From the NCBI GenBank assembly GCA_002083405.1, contig LVWT01000059.1:1-64000 (forward strand): a stretch of DNA of 64,000 nucleotides, given 5' to 3'. The notes beneath the pieces were generated by a model. That model ran no database searches. It was not told the DNA's origin and worked only from the letters and a program-made list of their open reading frames with translations. This document shows, piece by piece, positions 17,469 through 25,943 of the stretch. The position numbers were made by a program, and so were the translations under genes. This DNA is from Nitrospira sp. SG-bin2 (GTDB lineage Bacteria > Nitrospirota > Nitrospiria > Nitrospirales > Nitrospiraceae). Position 1 is the stretch's first letter; each line of letters begins with the position of its first letter.

Positions 17469-18035
17469 CTATCTGACCGCCCGCTTCTCTTCTTCTTTCT
17501 CAAGACGATCGAACAACTTATCCGCGTTTTTCCGCACGAAATCACGGACCTGCGCATTCAATTCCTTCGCCTGCTCCAAGTTGTTCTTCATATCTTCAAG
17601 ACTCAGCTTGGTCAGGACATAATACGTGTTCGTTTTCTCATCTTTGTATCGATCAATGGGACGGACACCACTCAACGTCGCCGTGGTCACAGTCTTGATA
17701 GCACGTTCGACATTCTGCTCTTCGGTATTGCGCGTAAAATCGCCGGCCGTCGTGGACGCGGCGTAATCCCTCATCAGATAACCGGTATACGTTTCAAAGG
17801 TCTTGGCGATCTCAGCCCGCCCGCGATTTTCCGCGGTGTCCCAGGCAAGCGGCTCATTGCGCACACCGACCACCGACCCCACGCCATAAAATGCCTTACT
17901 ATCTTTCTCGTTCATCACCCCGGACCCCTTCTCCACCCACTTCGGAGGACCGCCGCACGCCACAAGTCCCATGAGAAGAACAACACCGAGACCCATGCCG
18001 GCCAGTCTTGCACCCATCGCTTGAGACCGTATCAT
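17469..18035 (-). CDS. LPP20-family lipoprotein (188 aa)
   Basis: First gene of the lipoprotein operon. A signal peptide ends in lipobox LVAC (Cys27); the mature part has the LPP20 pattern FYGVGSVVGVRN...TAENRGRAEIAKTFETYTGYLMRDY, then YYVLTKLSLEDMKNNLEQ and a charged C-terminal helix. The ATG at 18035 has a strong ribosome site AAGGAGG five or six bases upstream. LPP20-type proteins include Vibrio FlgP and Helicobacter Lpp20, which act at the outer membrane around the flagellar base, but no flagellar genes are nearby. Confidence 0.85.
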   Translation of the reverse strand: MIRSQAMGARLAGMGLGVVLLMGLVACGGPPKWVEKGSGVMNEKDSKAFYGVGSVVGVRNEPLAWDTAENRGRAEIAKTFETYTGYLMRDYAASTTAGDFTRNTEEQNVERAIKTVTTATLSGVRPIDRYKDEKTNTYYVLTKLSLEDMKNNLEQAKELNAQVRDFVRKNADKLFDRLEKEEEKRAVR

Positions 18036-18189
18036 AAGATCCTCCTTCGCCGTAAAACTGTTCCGCTATCGTCCGGGAACGCGCTGCGAGAAAAAGTGAA
18101 ATTATGCTAACATGCGTTCCTGGTTCCGTCAACGGAACACGCTCCCGATGAAGCGATTCATGAACCCAATCATTCCTTGAGGAAACCTT

Positions 18190-18360
18190 ATGGCGGACAT
18201 TCAGATTGAAGACGGAATAGTTAAAATCATCAATCTCGACATCCAGGATCCCAAAGCTGCCGCTGTGTTGGCTGCCTACCCCCAAGCGCGCTGGGCGGAA
18301 ATCACGCGACGAGCGGTCAAAATCGGGCTGGGCTATCTCAAGGGAGGGGAGCAGGGGTAA
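18190..18360 (+). CDS. Small conserved-looking protein (56 aa), function unknown
   Basis: Short frame of 56 codons starting at ATG 18190 with TGAGGA ribosome site six bases upstream and ending TAA at 18358-18360. It begins MADIQIEDGIVKIINLDIQD and ends in GLGYLKGGEQG; the composition is compact and protein-like with no membrane segment. It converges with the caspase-fold gene, separated by two bases, and is divergent from the lipoprotein operon. I cannot assign a function. Confidence 0.6.
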   Translation: MADIQIEDGIVKIINLDIQDPKAAAVLAAYPQARWAEITRRAVKIGLGYLKGGEQG

Positions 18361-18362
18361 AA

Positions 18363-19739
18363 CTACGGGGGTTGCTTTGCGGCTTGATCAGCTTCTGCGA
18401 CAGCCGCTCGCGCGCGGACATGCGCGCCACCCAATTCCAGATACCGGCGGAAAGCCTCAATGGATTTCGGCCGATCGTTGAGATGATCGGCGTACAGCGT
18501 CCCCAATGAGAAATAGACGTCCTGATAGCCGCTATTGATCTTCAACGCCTGAAGCAGCGCCGTTTCGGCCTCCACAAACTTTCCCTGTTTCTCATGGACA
18601 AGCCCCAGCATGTAAAACGAATCGGGATTGCCCGAGGCATGCTGCACGGCAAGCTGCCCTGAGGCGAGCGCCTCGTCGAGATTCGGAACTGCTTCCAAGT
18701 GGATGTAACTTTTGAGCACGTACACATCGCCATAGGCCGGATCGTGCTCGATCGCGAGATTGAGATGCTCCAACGCCGCCGCTGATTTCCCTTCCTGAAG
18801 CATGGCATACGCTTGTTCGTAGTGAGTTCTGGCTATCCGTTGACGCTCCGCAGAATTGTTGGGTCCACTGTCCGACTGAAGCGCGGCCTTCCGCCCTTCA
18901 ACCAACACCGTATCCCCATCCCCGTCGATCCTCAAGCTGGTCGGATGCTGTAAGCCCTGGGAGTCCGCTTGTACCCGTCGTGTAAGATAGTCCCCCAGCT
19001 CTGACGCCATGAGCCACCCATTTTTATCCACGTCAGCCGCGCCTGCGAGTCCGGCCAACAACGCCTGGACAAAAAGGCTTTTTCCATCGGAACGAGATGA
19101 GAGTTCTCCCTTGCGGGCTGCGCTGATCACCTGCACCGCACGCCGGTCCGTATCGGCCTCCGGAACAAGCCGACCCTCAAGTGACACCGGCGGTGGCGAC
19201 GTCAGCTCCCATCCAAATACAGGAGCATCCAGAATGAGAAGTGTGTGTTTAGAAGCTGACCGCCTGGTAAATTCTTTCAAGTGCTCCACGGTCACAGCTT
19301 TTGCCGGATTATTCACCTGTGCATCCGCCGGCACAAGATAGCTTCGGTCTTCCCCATCGGCATCTTGTGCCGATCCCGCATGTCCTGCGTAGAAGATCAC
19401 CAACCGGTCCATACGCCCGACCTTCCTCGGCAACATATCGTTCAGCACCTGCTGCAATCGGCGAAAGACAGCATCTTTTTCGTATATCTCTACGACCTCA
19501 TCGAACCCCAAATTTCGAAACGCCTGGGCCACTTGCTTCGCGTCATTGACGGCCCCCCGAATAGGCGGCGCTACGACATAGCCTTCAATCCCGATCACGA
19601 TCGCCCAGGACTTGTAATAGAGACCTTCCGGCTTCCCCAGTTGGGCGTGAGCAATTGAGGGAATACCATACGGCGTGACGCCTGAAGAATGGCTCAATAT
19701 CAGAACGGCAATCCCGACAATGGAAAGGAATCGTTTCAT
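18363..19739 (-). CDS. Exported caspase-fold (C14-like) protein with TPR repeats, catalytic Cys missing
   Basis: Predicted periplasmic protein of 458 aa. A signal peptide (cleavage near AHA-QL) is followed by a caspase-like p20 domain (SWAIVIGIEGY...IRGAVNDAKQVAQAFRNLGF) with the catalytic-type His120 in IFYAGHAG. At the place of the nucleophile, families normally read LDAC(Y/F)SG, but here it is LDAPVFG with Pro173 instead of Cys, read directly from the DNA. The C-terminal 170 residues contain about four TPR motifs (HYEQAYAMLQEGKSAAALEHL; DSFYMLGLVHEKQGKFVEAE; YFSLGTLYADHLN). It is therefore a likely pseudoenzyme or scaffold rather than a protease. Confidence 0.85.
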   Translation of the reverse strand: MKRFLSIVGIAVLILSHSSGVTPYGIPSIAHAQLGKPEGLYYKSWAIVIGIEGYVVAPPIRGAVNDAKQVAQAFRNLGFDEVVEIYEKDAVFRRLQQVLNDMLPRKVGRMDRLVIFYAGHAGSAQDADGEDRSYLVPADAQVNNPAKAVTVEHLKEFTRRSASKHTLLILDAPVFGWELTSPPPVSLEGRLVPEADTDRRAVQVISAARKGELSSRSDGKSLFVQALLAGLAGAADVDKNGWLMASELGDYLTRRVQADSQGLQHPTSLRIDGDGDTVLVEGRKAALQSDSGPNNSAERQRIARTHYEQAYAMLQEGKSAAALEHLNLAIEHDPAYGDVYVLKSYIHLEAVPNLDEALASGQLAVQHASGNPDSFYMLGLVHEKQGKFVEAETALLQALKINSGYQDVYFSLGTLYADHLNDRPKSIEAFRRYLELGGAHVRARAAVAEADQAAKQPP

Positions 19740-19937
19740 AGATTTCGTCAGCCTACTGCCAGGCTTTGACGGCTGTCAAGAAATCCACTATAGAATTCAG
19801 CAGCTTCCCATGATTTCGACAGAGCCGCCGGAGCTTCCTCATTCTGTACAAATGTATGGTTGCAGGAGCTGCCACCTTTCTCCATAATCACACCTTCTTG
19901 AGATCAGACTTTAGTGGATCGAGGAGGCATACAGACT

Positions 19938-21827
19938 ATGAGTGATCAGATCGAGACGCTCCTGAAAGAAAGCCGCACGTACCAGCCGACCGCCAAGACA
20001 ATCGAGGCTGCCTATATCAAGGACTATGAGGCCGAGTACAAAAAGTCCATTGCCGACCCTGAAGCGTTTTGGAACACTGCGGCAAAAGAGCTGGAATGGT
20101 TCTCTCCCTGGAACAAAGTCCTGGAATGGAATTATCCCTGGGCCAAGTGGTTTGTCGGCGCCACCTGTAACATCGCCTACAACTGCCTGGACCGCCACGT
20201 CAAAACATGGCGCAAAAACAAGGTCGCGCTGATTTGGGTGGGGGAACAGGATCAGGAGCGCGTATTCACTTATGGAGAACTCTACCGGCAGGTGAATCGC
20301 TGCGCCAACGGTCTGAAAAGGCTGGGCATCACCAAAGGCGATCGAGTCACCATCTATCTCCCGAAAGTTCCGGAGCAGGTCATCGCGATGCTGGCCTGCG
20401 CCAGGATCGGCGCCATTCACAGCGTGGTCTATTCGGGTTTCAGCGCCCCGGCCCTCGCCAGCCGTATCAACGATGCCGAGTCGAAGCTTGTGATCACTGC
20501 CGACGTCGGCTTCGATCGAGGCAAAACTATCCACTTGAAGCCAGTCGTAGACGATGCACTGAAGACATGCTCGACGGTGGAGCATGTGATTGTCGTACGC
20601 CGCCAGAGTCAGGGCCAGGCCTTATCGGCACCGAAGGAACTCGATTGGAGCGACTGGGTGAAAGGTGAGCGCGCGATCTGTGCCGCAGAACCGTTGGATG
20701 CTGAAGCCCCGCTATACATTCTCTACACGTCAGGCACAACCGGAAAACCGAAAGGCGTCGTCCATGTTCACGGCGGCTACATGGTCGGAACCTATATCAC
20801 AACTAAGTATGTGTTCGACCTGAAAGACGACGACGTGTATTTCTGTGTGGCCGATCCCGGCTGGGTCACAGGCCACAGCTACATCGTCTATGGCCCGCTC
20901 CTCAACGGTGCGACAATCTTGACCGCAGAAGGGAAGCCCGACTATCCGACCCCGGGCCGTTGGTGGGACTTGATCGAACGATACGGTGTCTCGATTTTTT
21001 ACACGACCCCGACCGCGATCCGCCTGCTTATGCGATACGGCGAAGACTGGCCCAAGAAGTCCGACCTCTCGTCACTCCGCATCTTGGGCAGCGTCGGAGA
21101 ACCGATCAATCCGGAAGCCTGGGAATGGTTTCACCGTGCGACAGGCGGAGACAAGCCCATTATGGATACCTGGTGGCAGACAGAGACTGGCTCCATTCTG
21201 ATCACTCCCCTTCCCACAGTGCCGCTCAAACCAGGCTCTGCGACAAGACCATTTTTAGGAATCGAAGCGGATGTGGTAGACCGTGAGGGCAAGAGCTTGC
21301 CTGCCAATGCGGGAGGATTTGCCGTCATCAAGAAACCCTGGCCCTCGATGATGCGCGCCATCTATAAAGATCCGGAACGATACAAAACCTACTGGAACAC
21401 AATCCCCAATTGTTATGCTGCAGGTGACGTGTGCCACAAAGACGCAGATGGCTATATGTGGTTCATGGGCCGGGCCGACGATGTCATCAAGGTCGCCGGG
21501 AATCGACTGGGCACAGCTGAGGTCGAGAGCGCGTTGGTCAGCCATCCGGCGGTTGCGGAAGCTGCCGTCATCGGCAAGCCGCACAAGACCGTCGGCGAAT
21601 CCATCAAGGCCTTCGTTATTCTGAAGCAGGGCGAGCAGGACACCCCGGCGCTGATCAAGTCGATCAAGGATCAGGTGCTGAAAGAGCTGGGCAAGATCGG
21701 CGTCCCGTCCGAAATCGACATCGTCTCGTCTCTTCCAAAGACCAGGTCTGGCAAAATCATGCGCCGCGTCCTGAAAGCGAAAGAACTCGGACAAGACCCG
21801 GGGGATATTTCAACGATCGAGGAGTGA
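19938..21827 (+). CDS. acsA: Acetyl-CoA synthetase (AMP-forming)
   Basis: Cytosolic ligase making acetyl-CoA from acetate, ATP and CoA through acetyl-AMP. ANL-superfamily motifs are complete: the P-loop-like YTSGTTGKPKGVVH, DPGWVTGHSYIVYGPL, the adenylate-binding WWQTETGS, the hinge/D motif YMWFMGRADDVIKVAGNRL, and the C-terminal SLPKTRSGKIMRR carrying the Lys usually regulated by acetylation. Start at ATG 19938 is supported by GAGGAGG about ten bases upstream; an in-frame GTG at 19914 is less likely. The last bases overlap the next gene's GTG start (GTGA). Confidence 0.95.
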   Translation: MSDQIETLLKESRTYQPTAKTIEAAYIKDYEAEYKKSIADPEAFWNTAAKELEWFSPWNKVLEWNYPWAKWFVGATCNIAYNCLDRHVKTWRKNKVALIWVGEQDQERVFTYGELYRQVNRCANGLKRLGITKGDRVTIYLPKVPEQVIAMLACARIGAIHSVVYSGFSAPALASRINDAESKLVITADVGFDRGKTIHLKPVVDDALKTCSTVEHVIVVRRQSQGQALSAPKELDWSDWVKGERAICAAEPLDAEAPLYILYTSGTTGKPKGVVHVHGGYMVGTYITTKYVFDLKDDDVYFCVADPGWVTGHSYIVYGPLLNGATILTAEGKPDYPTPGRWWDLIERYGVSIFYTTPTAIRLLMRYGEDWPKKSDLSSLRILGSVGEPINPEAWEWFHRATGGDKPIMDTWWQTETGSILITPLPTVPLKPGSATRPFLGIEADVVDREGKSLPANAGGFAVIKKPWPSMMRAIYKDPERYKTYWNTIPNCYAAGDVCHKDADGYMWFMGRADDVIKVAGNRLGTAEVESALVSHPAVAEAAVIGKPHKTVGESIKAFVILKQGEQDTPALIKSIKDQVLKELGKIGVPSEIDIVSSLPKTRSGKIMRRVLKAKELGQDPGDISTIEE

Positions 21828-22057
21828 CCGCTTTGGCACGGGGCCAGCGCAAACCGGGCGAGCCGATCTATTTGAGGCGCCACGTGATCAGTCTTGCGCT
21901 GGCCGTGGGTCTTCCACTGGTCCTGTTACAGCTCTACAAGATCTACATCGGCCCCATCGACTTCGGCACACAGCTTCTGGTCATTGTCATCACCTCCGTA
22001 TTTGCTGGAGCAGTACTCTATCTCACCTACCGTTCCTCGGCAAAAAACCAGCCGTAG
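21824..22057 (+). CDS. Small membrane protein coupled to acetyl-CoA synthetase (77 aa)
   Basis: Predicted inner-membrane protein with a basic N-terminus and two hydrophobic segments (about residues 21-40 and 51-67). The start is GTG overlapping the TGA stop of acsA (GTGA), which strongly suggests translational coupling. I do not recognise a family; possible roles are acetate uptake or membrane tethering, but this is only inferred from position. Confidence 0.7.
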   Translation: MTALARGQRKPGEPIYLRRHVISLALAVGLPLVLLQLYKIYIGPIDFGTQLLVIVITSVFAGAVLYLTYRSSAKNQP

Positions 22058-22301
22058 TATATGACCGGGGGCTTTCAATCCCGTTCCATTTCTTGGCTCA
22101 ACGACGCGCAATTTTTGGCTCTATTTCCTCTAATCTTCACCCCTATGAGCAGGAACCGCACCAGCAAAACCCCTTGAAATTCAATACCGGCATGCTGCTT
22201 GCGATGCTGAGCGGGCAAGGAAGTTGTTTTACCTCGCAAGCCTGTCGAGCTTCGATCATCGATCTCGAATCCGGCTTGGAGTAACCAAGGAGGACCTCGA
22301 A

Positions 22302-23132
22302 ATGAGTTCACAATCAATACAGGAATCTGCAGAGACTCTTTTGCACCGGAGAGGCCGGGTCTCAACCCTTTGCCTCTCCGTCATGCTCGCGGGAGCGTTC
22401 AGTGTCTCGCTGATGGCCGGCCCTGCCAATGCAGGGGACAGGAAGCACGATAGAGATGATGATAATGACAAAAAGCACAGCCTGGTGATGCGTCCCTATA
22501 GCGATCACAATTTGCGCTACATGGTGATGCAACTCCAACGGGAAGTCGAAAACCTCAAGAAAGAAATCGCCGCGAGGCCAGCCGGTACCGGCACTAGCAC
22601 CGGGCCAAGCCTGACGGATTTCAACGCACTTAAGACGCGTGTAGCCGATGCGGAAACCATGTTGGGACAACATACTACCAGCCTGACGGAAGTGAAGAGC
22701 AATCCCGTGTTGTCGCTGAAAGACTATCTGAGGGTGGAAACCACTGCGGTCAATGGCATGCTTGGCCCCCATATCATTTTCACCGGGGCAAACGTGCATG
22801 TCCGAAATGGAGCGAATGCGACAACTACCACGAACAGCCTTGGGAATCTGGTTCTCGGCTATAATGAAACCGCTCAGGGCGTTGCTCGAGACGGCTCACA
22901 TAACCTCGTGAGCGGCCAGGGGAACTCATTCCGATCGTTCGGCGGGCTTGTTTTCGGCACTGACAACGTCATCTCCGGCCAGTTTGCCACAGTCCTTGGC
23001 GGTGGACAGAACAGGGCGATTGCACCGTACTCGACTGTAATTGGCAGCATGCAGAATGTCAGTGACTCGAATTACGAAATCACGCCGATGCCACAGAGCG
23101 GTGGCGGCAGTACCGGTGGCGGAGGCTTCTAA
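22302..23132 (+). CDS. Exported protein with coiled coil and head-like repeat region (276 aa)
   Basis: Secreted or surface protein of unknown function. The ATG at 22302 has an AAGGAGG ribosome site and begins a long signal peptide ending near ANA-GD. An acidic/His linker (DRKHDRDDDNDKKH) and a short coiled coil (MVMQLQREVENLKKEIAA; TRVADAETMLGQHTTSLTEV) precede residues 197-255, where short repeats such as NLVSGQGNSF, GLVFGTDNVISGQ and ATVLGGGQNRA resemble YadA-type head/beta-roll units. The C-terminus is Gly/Ser-rich. No membrane anchor is visible, so it is not a complete trimeric autotransporter. Confidence 0.7.
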   Translation: MSSQSIQESAETLLHRRGRVSTLCLSVMLAGAFSVSLMAGPANAGDRKHDRDDDNDKKHSLVMRPYSDHNLRYMVMQLQREVENLKKEIAARPAGTGTSTGPSLTDFNALKTRVADAETMLGQHTTSLTEVKSNPVLSLKDYLRVETTAVNGMLGPHIIFTGANVHVRNGANATTTTNSLGNLVLGYNETAQGVARDGSHNLVSGQGNSFRSFGGLVFGTDNVISGQFATVLGGGQNRAIAPYSTVIGSMQNVSDSNYEITPMPQSGGGSTGGGGF

Positions 23133-23146
23133 ATAATCACCTCAGC

Positions 23147-23173
23147 AGCCGGGCTCCGACAGGGGGCCCGGCT
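23147..23173 (+). terminator. Stem-loop after the exported repeat protein
   Basis: Perfect 8-bp stem AGCCGGGC (23147-23154) with GCCCGGCT (23166-23173) around an 11-base loop, 14 bases after the stop at 23132. It is followed by a pyrimidine-rich but T-poor stretch, so it is a weaker intrinsic terminator or a Rho-assisted one. Confidence 0.55.
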
Positions 23174-23259
23174 CCTCTCCTTGAGCAGATCCGCACTTCT
23201 CACGCCGCACAACACATAGGCACGGATGGGCGTATACCAAGTCGCCTCCGACCGGGGAG

Positions 23260-23913
23260 TCAGATCAATCCCCGCTTCTGCAAGTAGTCCTTGTCAATAA
23301 TGGGTGAGGCCTTTGGAACTTGGCTGCGATCTTGGAGGAGGCGCTCGACATACTTGCCGATGAGGTCGGATTCAAGATTGACAGAATCGTTAACCTGTTT
23401 GAGGCCGAGGGTGGTCACTTTGGCCGTGTGCGGGATGATCGCAATACTGAAGGAATGGTCTCCGACTTCATTGATTGTAAGACTGATGCCGTCGACTGTG
23501 ATCGAACCTTTCCCCACACAGTAGCGCAGGATGGCGGGAGCTGCCTCGATCACGAAGATAATCATATTGCCTTCTTGACGCCGGCTGCGGATGACTCCGA
23601 CCCCGTCTACATGGCCTGCCACCAGATGCCCGCCGATACGCTCGTTCAACTTCATGGCCCGTTCGAGATTCACCGGCGTTCCTACAGCCATGCTGCCCAG
23701 TGTGGTCACTGAAAGCGTTTCAGGCGACATCTCCACAGAGAAATCACGTTCACTTCGTGACACTACGGTGAGACAAGTTCCATTGACACTCACGCTATCC
23801 CCGATCTTGAGGTCGCCCATCACGGTCGAAGCCAGAATGGTCACTCTCGTGCCAGCCAGTGTTTTGTCCAGTGTGGTAATGGCTCCAATTTCTTCAACGA
23901 TGCCGGTGAACAT
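23260..23913 (-). CDS. ribE: Riboflavin synthase, alpha subunit
   Basis: Catalyses the final step of riboflavin synthesis, dismutation of two 6,7-dimethyl-8-ribityllumazine molecules. The protein shows the hallmark MFTGIVEEIG start and two tandem lumazine-binding domains, each with the GDSVSVNGTCLTV / GSITVDGISLTIN signature and a following domain joint (GGHLVAGHVDGVG; GKYVERLL). The ATG at 23913 is chosen over one three codons earlier because MFTGIVE is the conserved start and AAGGG is suitably spaced. It is the last gene of the ppdK-ribD run. Confidence 0.95.
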   Translation of the reverse strand: MFTGIVEEIGAITTLDKTLAGTRVTILASTVMGDLKIGDSVSVNGTCLTVVSRSERDFSVEMSPETLSVTTLGSMAVGTPVNLERAMKLNERIGGHLVAGHVDGVGVIRSRRQEGNMIIFVIEAAPAILRYCVGKGSITVDGISLTINEVGDHSFSIAIIPHTAKVTTLGLKQVNDSVNLESDLIGKYVERLLQDRSQVPKASPIIDKDYLQKRGLI

Positions 23914-23940
23914 GGATGACATCCCTTCGGTTAACCGCCA

Positions 23941-25131
23941 TTATACCATCACGGGACCGGCCGATCGTCCCCTCATGACCAGCCAAAACACTCCACCAGC
24001 CGCCAGCTGAATACCGGCGATAATGGCAAAGGCTTGTCCATAGCTCAACGTTGCAATCAGCAGCCCTGCGAGCAGCGGCCCGCTGGCGTGGCCGATATCC
24101 ATGATCGTGCCCTGCATTCCCATGCCAGCCCCTAGTGTCTTAAACTCGGAGCTGTCTGCCACAAGGGCTGAGGAGGACGAGGAGACCACCGCTTCGCCGA
24201 AGCCGAATCCAGCCGAGAGCGCCAACAATATTCCAAACACCGATGACTGTGGGATACAGACAAACGTCCCGGCGCAGATCAGCAGGCCGATGAGAATCAA
24301 CGGCTGGCGCCCTACCCGATCAGACACCCGGCCCATAATTGGTTTAGAAAAAAACGAGGTACAGGATTGCACACTAAACAGCAGACCGACTTCGCCGGGG
24401 TTCAATCCAACGGAGATTCCGTACAGCGGTAAAAACGCCATCAAGGCGCCGTTCGCGATCATCTTGGCGGCATCAGTCATGCTGGTGATCAGTACGACCT
24501 TATTTCTTGCAATGACAGCAAATCCCTTCCACATTTCAGAGAGCACAACCCTCAATCCCTTTGTCTCCAATTGAGGTGTGGCAACGTCCAGATGAAGGCT
24601 ATAAAACAACACCATTCCAACGCAGCCGAAGATGCCGGCCGTGACAAACGCCGTCTGAAATCCTGCCGCATAGACCAGATAGCCTCCGATGAAAGGCCCC
24701 AACAGCGCACCGGACTGGGTGCAGGCCGTATAGGTGCCGAGCGCCGCTCCACGCCGCTCCCGATAGAGTTCCGCCACAGTAGCCAGGGCGCTCGGCGCGA
24801 AGATCGCCGTAGCAAGCCCGTGGGCAAACCGCAGCGCGGTGAGTGCATCTAAGTCAGTAATGAAGGGATAAAGAAACGGCGGCAGCCCGAACGCCACCAC
24901 GCCGATCCGCAACAACAACCGTCTCCCATAAATATCGGAGAGGGCTCCGGACGGCAGCTTGAGAAAGACTCCGGTCAACGTCGAGACCGACACGATCAGA
25001 CCAATCCGTTCTGGGCTTGCACCGAGCGACTCTGCAAAAAGCGAGAGCACGGGCATCCGAACCATGTTGTAGCTGATGAAGCTGAAAATACCGACTGCAC
25101 AAACCAATCGGAAACTGCGCGATGTGGTCAT
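23941..25131 (-). CDS. Major facilitator superfamily transporter (396 aa)
   Basis: Inner-membrane transporter with about 12 hydrophobic helices and MFS hallmarks: a motif-A-like loop between TM2 and TM3 (SGALSDIYGRRLLLR) and its duplicate (MGRVSDRVGRQPLIL) in the second half. The sequence is of the drug/multisolute type, and the substrate is not predictable. The start overlaps the upstream unknown gene by ATGA (25128-25131), so it belongs to the riboflavin-containing operon; a flavin or metabolite exporter is possible but unproved. Confidence 0.88.
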   Translation of the reverse strand: MTTSRSFRLVCAVGIFSFISYNMVRMPVLSLFAESLGASPERIGLIVSVSTLTGVFLKLPSGALSDIYGRRLLLRIGVVAFGLPPFLYPFITDLDALTALRFAHGLATAIFAPSALATVAELYRERRGAALGTYTACTQSGALLGPFIGGYLVYAAGFQTAFVTAGIFGCVGMVLFYSLHLDVATPQLETKGLRVVLSEMWKGFAVIARNKVVLITSMTDAAKMIANGALMAFLPLYGISVGLNPGEVGLLFSVQSCTSFFSKPIMGRVSDRVGRQPLILIGLLICAGTFVCIPQSSVFGILLALSAGFGFGEAVVSSSSSALVADSSEFKTLGAGMGMQGTIMDIGHASGPLLAGLLIATLSYGQAFAIIAGIQLAAGGVFWLVMRGRSAGPVMV

Positions 25132-25943
25132 GGGGTTGGTCCGTTCGGGCGGCCTGTGCGACTGAAATCATCTGCTCCTCCAAGCGACTGCTTCAAGAAA
25201 TCGACATCACGATCAGAAAGGGCGGGCAGATCCATTGCTTGAGACAAGACCCGCTCAGGATGCTGCCGCATGACCAGGCCTAACCGGTTGACCGTTTCCG
25301 CCCCTTTCCGCAATTTCCCCGTCACGACTCCCCCGATCAGCGGCCGCATCAACGACACCAACCCGGAGAGGATGCGATTGTCCAGCTTGGTGTAGGAAAC
25401 TACTGTACTGTCCATCGCTTCAGCCCCGTTCGGTTCCACTACCGGCTTCATTCTAAATAACACGACAGCCTTCCCCGTAACATCAGGAAGCACCCGGCTG
25501 TTGTGTGATCCTTCGAGATAATAGAGTCGAGCTGTGCGGTCCTTATAGACGAGCTGTACGATCCCCTGCGTCCCTTCTCCATCACTACCCCAGAATCGGT
25601 CAGGGCCCCGTTCTTCTGACTTGTACAGCCCAAGCTCGAGGCGGCCGATCAAGAGAGTCGCGACCGGAGGATGATCCAACAAATAGTGATACATCGATTC
25701 GGACATGGCTGCCCGGACCGGCCCTACCGTAGTGACGGTCGTATAATTGTCGATGATCGGCTGCAGCAGACAGATCCACTCGGGATCGATCCGTTCGACA
25801 GGAAACACCATTCCTGCATGGTGAGGGGATAGGGCGCAAGTTTCCGATCGCACCAGCTTCAGCGGCGGGAACAGTTCCAGCCCGGTTGCGACCACCAACA
25901 CCCCGACCATAGTCATCCACGGGAACCGTGATTCAGCACTCAT
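25128..25943 (-). CDS. Membrane-anchored or exported protein, function unknown (271 aa)
   Basis: I do not recognise a family. Residues about 10-25 form a hydrophobic signal or anchor segment; the remainder is predicted periplasmic, mixed alpha/beta, with YHYLLDHPPVATLLIGRLELGLY and RLYYLEGSHNSRVLPDVTGKAVV and a final helical part. Overlaps of ATGA type with both neighbours (25940-25943 and 25128-25131) show it is translated with the exported esterase and the MFS transporter. A role together with the esterase at the envelope is the simplest guess. Confidence 0.7.
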   Translation of the reverse strand: MSAESRFPWMTMVGVLVVATGLELFPPLKLVRSETCALSPHHAGMVFPVERIDPEWICLLQPIIDNYTTVTTVGPVRAAMSESMYHYLLDHPPVATLLIGRLELGLYKSEERGPDRFWGSDGEGTQGIVQLVYKDRTARLYYLEGSHNSRVLPDVTGKAVVLFRMKPVVEPNGAEAMDSTVVSYTKLDNRILSGLVSLMRPLIGGVVTGKLRKGAETVNRLGLVMRQHPERVLSQAMDLPALSDRDVDFLKQSLGGADDFSRTGRPNGPTP

